Below are positions 7,940 through 13,045 of a stretch of DNA of 13,045 nucleotides, one piece after another; position 1 is the first letter of the stretch, and each line of letters opens with the position of its first letter. Where the stretch lies: assembly GCA_024196135.1 (NCBI GenBank), contig JAMQCK010001015.1:1-13045 (forward strand), given 5' to 3'. Under the pieces are notes generated by a model. That model worked only from the letters and a program-made list of their open reading frames with translations. It was not told where the DNA came from and did not search any database. Position numbers and translations under genes: made by a program. Origin of the DNA: Pleurotus ostreatus/Saccharomyces cerevisiae fusant. Taxonomy: Eukaryota > Opisthokonta.

Positions 7940-9249
7940 TCAAGCGCCGATTCCCGGGGTGTCTGCGATCTGGTACACGAGCTTCTCTCCATGTACACCA
8001 TTCGCGAGTATTTCAAGACCCTTCGCAACCCCAGCGAGGCCGCCGGGTATAATCTTCGGACGGTTTGTCTTGAACGATTTGTCGGCAAGCCAGGTGGATA
8101 CCTTGCGGTAGAATGGGCCCGCGACTGATGAGAAGTTTAGTAATTAGTAGACTGTAATGCATTTCGAGAGTTACAGGCCACGTACACTCCGCATCTGTGT
8201 TGAAGACAGTGCCGGCAGAAGTACGCTCCCACTCGACGCCCGAGGGGAATTGCTTGTGGTCCTCATCGGGAACAGGGAGGACAGTCGTGATCTTTCCTTT
8301 GAAGCTTGACACGCCGTTGTTCTTCGCGATCTTCTCGAGCGCGCGAGCTAGAAGGAGCGGGGACCCTTTCTCGGAGTAAGCATCGTACACCCACGGCGTG
8401 GGATGGGTGCCCGCGGCAGAGGCGAGCGCGTCGACCTAGTCATACATATGAGCGTTAAAAAAGGGTCTGAAGGCAAGAGTAACTTACAAATGAATCTCCT
8501 TGGTGATCGCGGTAGTCGATAACGACGTCCGCGCCTAGCTCCTGTGCATAATCCTTCGAGGCGCCAGCTGTGGCAACAACGAAGAGACCTGCCCGCTTGG
8601 CCAGCTGCACAGCGTACGACCCGACTGAGGACGCAGCACTGTGGATGAGTATTGCCTTCCCAGCATTCGAAGCTGTGGCCGTCGTATCAGCGGCTATCAT
8701 GATCGACAGTGATGACGGGGCACCGACCTGCCTCTGGCGTGTCAGGCGCAGGGATTCCAAGGCGAGGAAAGAGTCCGATGAATGCGGTGGCCAAGGCCAG
8801 CGGAAGTGTGGCTGCCTCCTCATAGGAGACGGCGTTCGGGATGGGGAAGGTCGTCGTCAAAGTACCGACAGTGTATTGCTGATACGCGCCATACTAGTAA
8901 GCATTTGTGAGCTTCCATCTTTATATTGCACAGCAGGACGATATACCTTATTATCCTTCGTGCCAACCTTGGTGAAGGCCGCCACCCGCGCGCCGAGCTC
9001 GTACTCGGAGACGCCCTCACCGACGGCTACGATAGTCCCCGCGACATCGTTGCCCTCGACGTAGGCCTCGCCCTCCTTATACAGAATCTTCGGGAGCTTG
9101 ACGTCCTTCGGGTTAGACGCGACCGCGACGTTCTCGATGAGGACTTCGCCTGCGCCAGGCTTGTCAACTGGCAGAGTGGTGAGCTTCCGCTCAGTCCAAC
9201 CAACGAGGACAGCAGTTTGGGTCTGGGGGATAGTTCGGGGAGCTGCCAT
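7940..9249 (-). CDS. MDR-family dehydrogenase/enoyl reductase-like protein, copy C, 5 exons
   Basis: This is a paralogue of copy B in the same orientation. Exons: 9249-8947, 8893-8728, 8672-8488, 8435-8186 and 8124-7940, summing to 1089 nt and 362 aa. It starts MAAPRTIP like copy B, and exon 1 matches copy B at about 79 of 101 residues by eye. Motifs present are SNPKDVK (45-50), EGNDVAGTIVAVG (65-77), the cofactor loop AASSVG followed by QLAKRAGLFVVATAG, and LGADVVIDY. Exons 1-3 have exactly the same lengths as in copy B. Exon 4 is 21 nt longer, largely from an insertion around AKNNGVSSFKGK, which could change the active-site surface or dimer contact. The last exon is 3 nt shorter and ends IADTPGIGA. 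Copy C is divergently arranged with the acidic-protein gene, across 323 bp, and has a TATA box close to its start. Confidence 0.93.
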
Positions 9250-9292
9250 GATGCTTGGTGCGTGTAATGCTCTGATCGCTGGTCCTTGAAGG

Positions 9293-9300
9293 CTTTTATA
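9293..9300 (-). promoter_or_regulatory. Candidate TATA box of MDR copy C
   Basis: On the minus strand this reads TATAAAAG, 43 bp before the start codon, which would give a short leader of about 10-20 nt. The surrounding block CGTTATAAAAGC is conserved with the TATA block of copy B. Confidence 0.55.
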
Positions 9301-9416
9301 ACGAGCTACATGTCTTTATGACAAGCTCGGATTGTCCCATCTTAGTGCTGTCTTTGTCAGGGATTGGTAAGGATGGCGGAAGGCAGCCGCGCTTGTATAT
9401 AGGACATAGTGCAGAT

Positions 9417-9466
9417 CAAGTTCGGATGGCGAGAAGCAAGTTCGAATGACGAGGTGCAAGGTCAGC
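9417..9466 (+). repeat. 20-bp tandem repeat in the divergent promoter
   Basis: Two adjacent 20-bp units (9417-9436 and 9437-9456) share CAAGTTCG-ATG-CGAG with only a few differences. A third, decayed unit starts CAAGGTC at 9457. The repeat could be a double protein-binding site or just local slippage. Confidence 0.65.
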
Positions 9467-9532
9467 ATTACAACTGAGACCGTGATCCGAATTCGGCACG
9501 GAATGTTGTTGCCGTCAAAAGGATTGCCTCTC

Positions 9533-9546
9533 GGGGATACAATCAA
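9533..9546. repeat. 14-bp element shared by upstream regions of copies B and C (copy 2)
   Basis: GGGGATACAATCAA is identical to 7293-7306. Just before it, GGATTGCCTCTC resembles TGCTTGCCAATT before the other copy, and further out ATCCGAATTCGG resembles ATCCGATTCGG, so the match is part of a longer decayed similarity. Confidence 0.65.
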
Positions 9547-9572
9547 GACATCAATTTCATCCTCGAACCATC

Positions 9573-11423
9573 ATGGAGGACAATGCGCCTAGCTCATCCC
9601 GGGCTTCTGGAGCTTTCGCAAATCCTTTACAGGGAAATATATCGAGAAACGAAGGGGAAAACGCTCAGGAAGAGACATTCATCACGCCACGCCCGTCATC
9701 GAGCACGCCGATCCATCTGAAAGTGGACACCAAGGGCAAAGCGAAGGCGACCGATTCCGACAGCTCGAGCTCGAGCTCGGATTCGGACTCGGAAGACTCT
9801 CCGGACGGATTGTCTAATGCCTCCTTCGAGAGCACGCCAGAGTGGATGCGCCCGATACGTGGCGCTTCGGCGGATCCCAGCTCGTCAGTTAGTCCTCCGC
9901 GCTCTTCTGGGATGCAGGACTACCGGCAGAGGACCGGGAGCCCTGAGTCCAGTCTCTCGCCAGGCGGAGACCGAAGGATAGGCGAGAAGAACAAGCGCGC
10001 ACTAGGAGACACGGGCGAATGGCTCCCAGGCCAGCCACCGCCTGACACGTGGCCAGACTCACCCACCGCGAAGCGGATGCTCATACCTTCGACCTCCCCG
10101 CGTGCGCCTCGTGGGACCTTCCCCGTGGGCTCTCCTCCTCGCCGAGAGGACTTTGCGTCAGCGTCGTTCAGCGACTTCGTGCCGGACGACGGGCCGAGGT
10201 TCGAGTGGCGCGGGCCAACGCAACCCACTTCGCCATTGACATCGGCTCGCATCCGGAGGCCCTCGTCGGCGAACTTCACCCCCTCGGTGCTGAGCAGCGC
10301 GGAACTGGAGTCCGATGACGGGAGCACGGATTTCGATGGCGAGGCGGCTACCTCATCGAACGTGCCGGACCCGGAAATGGACGCGCTGGTGGCAGAGATC
10401 TCGAAGATGCTGAACATCGATAATAACGGCGAGGCTCTTCCTCAACCCATTCCGGTGCATACGAGCGATGCGTATACCGATGCTGGTCTCGAGAGTGGGT
10501 TCGACGGGTGGCATCTGAGCAGCAGTCCTGGCGCCGCGACCGAGTTGTCGTTGATGCAAGTTCCCATGATTGACTACGAATACGATGGACCGCTGGACGG
10601 GGAGTCCATGGAGGACTACCTCAGCCGCACCCTGCACCCAGACTACGTACCGCCTGCCTATGCATCTCATGCAGCCTTCCAGAACTTCCACTTCGACCCG
10701 GTGGGGGAAACCACGGACCCGTACTCGCATCTCCCGCACTATGCGCCGCCGCTGGAAGATGAAGAAAATCCGTTCTCGGTGGAGGACGATGACTACCTCG
10801 TCCCCAGGGGTCCGGTGGTTCGCGTCGAAGCCAGAGTGCCCTCGACGACCACCTCGGATTTCTCCATGCCCTTCCAGATGTCCTCTGCGCGCAGCGCAGC
10901 TCAGGCCGCGGATCTCATCGCTGAGATGCAGGCCAGCGGGATGCTCGCACAGGATCCAGACGCCATTGCCATCGACGGCGAGCTGACGCCCGACGACCTG
11001 CTCCTCCTTGATAACTTTGGCAACCTCGACTTGACGTCCGACGAGCAGATGGCGTGGGGCGCCCCTGGCATTGATCTCGGTACCGGCATCGACCTGAGCG
11101 GCGTCGACTTTAGCGATGCCATCGACCTCGGCGGCGACTTCGATCTTGGAGGACCACTCACTGAGGCAGATGACCCCTTCATCACCGAGAATGCGAACGA
11201 CTTCCTCTTCGATTTCCCCACTACCGACAACGCGCCGTTCACGCCCACAACATGGCCTCCAGCGGAGTCGTTCGAGGACCAGCCTAGGGCAGAGGGCGCC
11301 CTCGATGCGATCGACGCGTCCTTCTTCGGGACGAACCCGCAGACATTCGACTGGGGCAATCCTGACGAGGCTGATCACGACCCCGTACAACGCACCGAGG
11401 ACAGCGTCAGAAGGGAAAGCTGA
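9573..11423 (+). CDS. Unrecognised acidic, probably disordered protein (616 aa), intronless
   Basis: This is a single open frame of 616 codons plus stop. I do not recognise a folded domain, signal peptide or membrane segment. Residues 60-80 are a Ser/Asp run of the kind kinase CK2 favours. Residues 81-245 are rich in Ser-Pro and Thr-Pro sites and in Arg. Residues 262-290 (DPEMDALVAEISKMLNI) could form one amphipathic helix. Residue 360-363 is PPAY, a match to the PPxY motif bound by WW domains. Residues 395-616 are strongly acidic with hydrophobic and Trp residues, including an I/V-D-L/F motif repeated five times between 500 and 525, which resembles acidic transcription-activation regions. 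Short basic patches (54-57, 139-142) are weak nuclear-signal candidates. The start lies in the context CCATCATGG. A role in transcription is a guess from composition alone; coding status rests on length and consistent codon use. Confidence 0.8.
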   Translation: MEDNAPSSSRASGAFANPLQGNISRNEGENAQEETFITPRPSSSTPIHLKVDTKGKAKATDSDSSSSSSDSDSEDSPDGLSNASFESTPEWMRPIRGASADPSSSVSPPRSSGMQDYRQRTGSPESSLSPGGDRRIGEKNKRALGDTGEWLPGQPPPDTWPDSPTAKRMLIPSTSPRAPRGTFPVGSPPRREDFASASFSDFVPDDGPRFEWRGPTQPTSPLTSARIRRPSSANFTPSVLSSAELESDDGSTDFDGEAATSSNVPDPEMDALVAEISKMLNIDNNGEALPQPIPVHTSDAYTDAGLESGFDGWHLSSSPGAATELSLMQVPMIDYEYDGPLDGESMEDYLSRTLHPDYVPPAYASHAAFQNFHFDPVGETTDPYSHLPHYAPPLEDEENPFSVEDDDYLVPRGPVVRVEARVPSTTTSDFSMPFQMSSARSAAQAADLIAEMQASGMLAQDPDAIAIDGELTPDDLLLLDNFGNLDLTSDEQMAWGAPGIDLGTGIDLSGVDFSDAIDLGGDFDLGGPLTEADDPFITENANDFLFDFPTTDNAPFTPTTWPPAESFEDQPRAEGALDAIDASFFGTNPQTFDWGNPDEADHDPVQRTEDSVRRES

Positions 11424-11789
11424 GCTTCCTCTCAAACCCACCGACGAGTAACAGACGCTGGAGCAGGATGCACGCCGTGCGTGATACATCCTCGACCGTT
11501 ATTCCTTTTGATACTAACATTGCGTTTTTTAGGTTCCGGAACCTCGAACATGGCCCACAGCACTGATTCTTTGGACGGACAGACTACGGGTGTCATAACA
11601 CGCAAGACGATATGTATACAAGCAGAAGCCCTCAATTCTAATGTACTTATAGTGGAATAGTCCTTGTTGTACAATCACAGCTCATCAGTAAAGGAACGCG
11701 CGTACTTCTTCAGTCCTTACATACATTCATGCCAACGAACTCTTTCTCCTGCGGCAGTGACAGCGCCTCACGCCTCCCTCGACAACTAC
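11424..11789. other. Convergent 3' intergenic region with a probable 3' UTR intron
   Basis: These 366 bp lie between the stop of the acidic-protein gene (+) and the stop of the anoctamin (-), so they should contain both 3' UTRs. A strong splice-site set lies at 11477-11532 on the plus strand and is listed separately. I found no further coding sequence. Confidence 0.6.
11477..11532 (+). other. Candidate intron downstream of the acidic-protein stop codon
   Basis: The donor GTGCGT (11477) is followed by a perfect TACTAAC branch point (11512-11518), a T-run and a TTTAG acceptor (11531-11532), giving a 56-nt intron of the size usual in this window. It begins 54 nt after the stop at 11421-11423. 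It may be a 3' UTR intron, or part of a longer isoform if an upstream donor skips the stop; I found no such donor with a good continuing frame. Confidence 0.55.
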
Positions 11790-13045
11790 TCATGCCTCCT
11801 TCGAGAGGCGATGGATCTCCTCCAGGCCATCATCGTGCTCCCAGAAATCCTTCAGCGCGCCCAGGTCGTCCTCCACCGTCGGCGACCGCGGGCTGAGCTC
11901 CGCCGACTGCTCCTGCCCCGCCGCCTTCAGCTCCGCCTGCAACAGCCGCGCCTTCATCTCCCGCTCCTCCTGCTCCCACTCCCGCACCTCCTTGCTCCCA
12001 TGCCACACCACACGGTCTACCACATGCCGCACCACCGTCCTCAGCACGACATACACATGCGACGCGATCAGCGCGATGATGACCGCGCTGGTGAGCAGCC
12101 CGTGCGCGGTGGCGGCCTGCGCGCCCTCGGAGGCCTCGAGCCACGAGGAGAGCGTGGAGAAGACTTGCGCGGTGCGCGGGGAGGCGGGGTGGAACAGGTA
12201 CACGAGTGCGGCGTTCGTGAGCGTGCCAAGCCAGTTGATGAACGCGAGCACCTCGAGCCAGGGCCCGATGGTATCCGTGCGCTCGGGGATGGGCCGCCGG
12301 TGGTGCACGGTCATCTTGAACGCGTCCGAGCGCAGCTCGAAGAAGTTGTTGATGCACGCCATGGCGGGGGCGAGCGGCCAGATTGTGGACCACATGACGA
12401 CGTAGCCGAACTGGGTGGCCATCTCGCTGTAGTCGGTGAAGAGGTCGTATTCGGGGAGGGCGGCTTGCTTGCGGACGAGCTCCAGGAACTCGCGCTCCTC
12501 GCCGGCGCCGGGTTCCCGCTCGTCGTCGAACACTACTTTCTTCCTGATCGAGGAGGACGTGGTCGTCGACGCGTTCGAGGGACTGGTCCGGCCCGATACA
12601 GACGCATCCTCCGCTGGCTTCGCCGCGTCCTTCTCGCCCTTCTTACCATCACCCTTCTTCTGGAAGTTCGCGACGGCGCGCATGATGAAGGGTAGCCCGA
12701 CCTCGAGGAAGGTATTGACGACCTGATTCGTCACCGTGAAGGCGAACATCTGGTCGCGCAGCCGGCCGGGATTCAGCTTTTCCTTCGCAGTTGCGGTGTC
12801 CGCGTCCCAGAAGGAGCCCTCCTTCTCCCCGGCGCCGCCGTACTTCTCGTGGAATAGGAGGACCTGCACGATCTGCATGATCTCCTCGCCGAAGGGGACG
12901 TAGAGAAAGGCGCTGAGTGCGAGACCAAGGTACGCGACTAGAGAGGACAGCGCGAATGTCTTGAGAGTGAGCGATGCGGTGTGCGTTGATTGGTGCGCGT
13001 GGTTCTCCCAGTCGGTCGTACGCGTTGCGGTCTTCCGGTAGATGC
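11790..13045 (-). CDS. Anoctamin (TMEM16/Ist2-like) membrane protein, C-terminal part
   Basis: This is the C-terminal 417 residues of an anoctamin, a family of Ca2+-activated lipid scramblases and ion channels that in fungi includes the ER-plasma-membrane tether Ist2. The frame is open from the window edge (first full codon 13041-13043) to the TGA at 11790-11792, so the gene continues beyond 13045. Five hydrophobic segments are visible, around LSSLVAYLGLALSAF, VTNQVVNTFLEVGLPF, FGYVVMWSTIWPLAPA, LAFINWLGTLTNAAL and LLTSAVIIALIASHVYVV. The anoctamin hallmark is YSEMATQFGYV followed by INNFFELRSDAF. Counting from the first full codon, N110/E114, D204/E207 and E236/D240 match the spacing of the six Ca2+-binding residues of TMEM16 proteins. 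A Lys/Ser-rich insert of about 70 residues separates the second and third visible segments. The C-terminal tail is charged but lacks the long polybasic end of yeast Ist2. Confidence 0.92.
   Translation of the reverse strand, partial: IYRKTATRTTDWENHAHQSTHTASLTLKTFALSSLVAYLGLALSAFLYVPFGEEIMQIVQVLLFHEKYGGAGEKEGSFWDADTATAKEKLNPGRLRDQMFAFTVTNQVVNTFLEVGLPFIMRAVANFQKKGDGKKGEKDAAKPAEDASVSGRTSPSNASTTTSSSIRKKVVFDDEREPGAGEEREFLELVRKQAALPEYDLFTDYSEMATQFGYVVMWSTIWPLAPAMACINNFFELRSDAFKMTVHHRRPIPERTDTIGPWLEVLAFINWLGTLTNAALVYLFHPASPRTAQVFSTLSSWLEASEGAQAATAHGLLTSAVIIALIASHVYVVLRTVVRHVVDRVVWHGSKEVREWEQEEREMKARLLQAELKAAGQEQSAELSPRSPTVEDDLGALKDFWEHDDGLEEIHRLSKEA

Larger units (their letters stand above)
9250..9572. 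promoter_or_regulatory. Divergent promoter region between MDR copy C and the acidic-protein gene
   Basis: These 323 bp separate two start codons facing apart, so they must contain both promoters. They hold a TATAAAAG box for copy C (9293-9300, minus), a weaker TATATAG on the plus strand (9396-9402, about 170 bp before the acidic-protein start), a 20-bp tandem repeat (9417-9456), and the 14-bp element shared with the copy B upstream region (9533-9546). That element lies only 26 bp before the plus-strand start codon. Confidence 0.7.

Noticed and set aside
1..9249. A secondary-metabolite gene cluster, suggested by ToxD/LovC-like reductases beside a transporter
   Set aside because: No polyketide synthase, peptide synthetase, terpene synthase, P450 or pathway-type transcription factor is present, and the neighbours look like housekeeping membrane and lipid genes.
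10353..11489. A 378-codon open frame on the minus strand, antisense to the acidic-protein gene
   Set aside because: It is a shadow of the GC-rich, bias-rich plus-strand gene: no recognisable motif, Arg/Val/Gly-rich composition and no splice or promoter context.
11664..12695. A 343-codon open frame on the plus strand and a 187-codon one on the minus strand (11830-12393)
   Set aside because: Both overlap the anoctamin frame, which has clear family motifs. Their Arg/Ala/Gly/Leu-rich composition is what off-frame reading of GC-rich coding DNA gives.

Overview
The window looks like nuclear DNA of a filamentous basidiomycete, most likely an agaricomycete. The coding sequence is GC-rich. The genes are cut by many short introns, mostly 50-75 nt, with GTRNGT-type donors, CTGAC/CTAAC-like branch points and YAG acceptors. 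The reconstructed proteins resemble fungal families: an Sfh5-like Sec14 protein, an Ist2-like anoctamin and an EamA transporter. There are no bacterial-style operons, and I saw no tRNA, rRNA, CRISPR array or transposon.

Layout. (1) 1-470 (+): the 3' end of a medium-chain dehydrogenase/reductase (MDR) gene, copy A. (2) 756-2855 (-): an 11-exon EamA/drug-metabolite transporter. (3) 3397-5372 (-): a 7-exon CRAL-TRIO protein of the SFH5 type with a long Ala/Pro/Glu-rich N-terminal extension. (4) 5621-6975 (-): a complete 5-exon MDR gene, copy B. (5) 7940-9249 (-): a complete 5-exon MDR gene, copy C. (6) 9573-11423 (+): an intronless gene for a 616-residue acidic, probably disordered protein that I do not recognise. 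It is divergent from copy C across 323 bp. (7) 11790-13045 (-): the C-terminal 417 residues of an anoctamin (TMEM16/Ist2-like) protein whose 5' end lies outside the window. All exon models were built by hand from reading frame, splice signals and family conservation. Every junction keeps frame, and the exon sums give whole codon numbers (501, 465, 356 and 362 aa).

How the genes relate. The three MDR genes are paralogues. Copies B and C have identical intron positions and phases, and copy A shares the one junction visible. B and C also share pieces of upstream sequence, including a 14-bp exact match and a TATA-box block, so the duplicated unit probably carried its promoter. The other genes (transporter, lipid/haem-binding Sec14 protein, scramblase/channel) all touch membranes, but nothing in the sequence shows that they form one pathway, and the locus does not look like a classic biosynthetic cluster. 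I found no clearly new biological system. The best leads are the unrecognised acidic protein, the duplicated MDR-plus-promoter unit, two 51-nt introns that have no stop and keep frame, and the apparently complete calcium site in the anoctamin.
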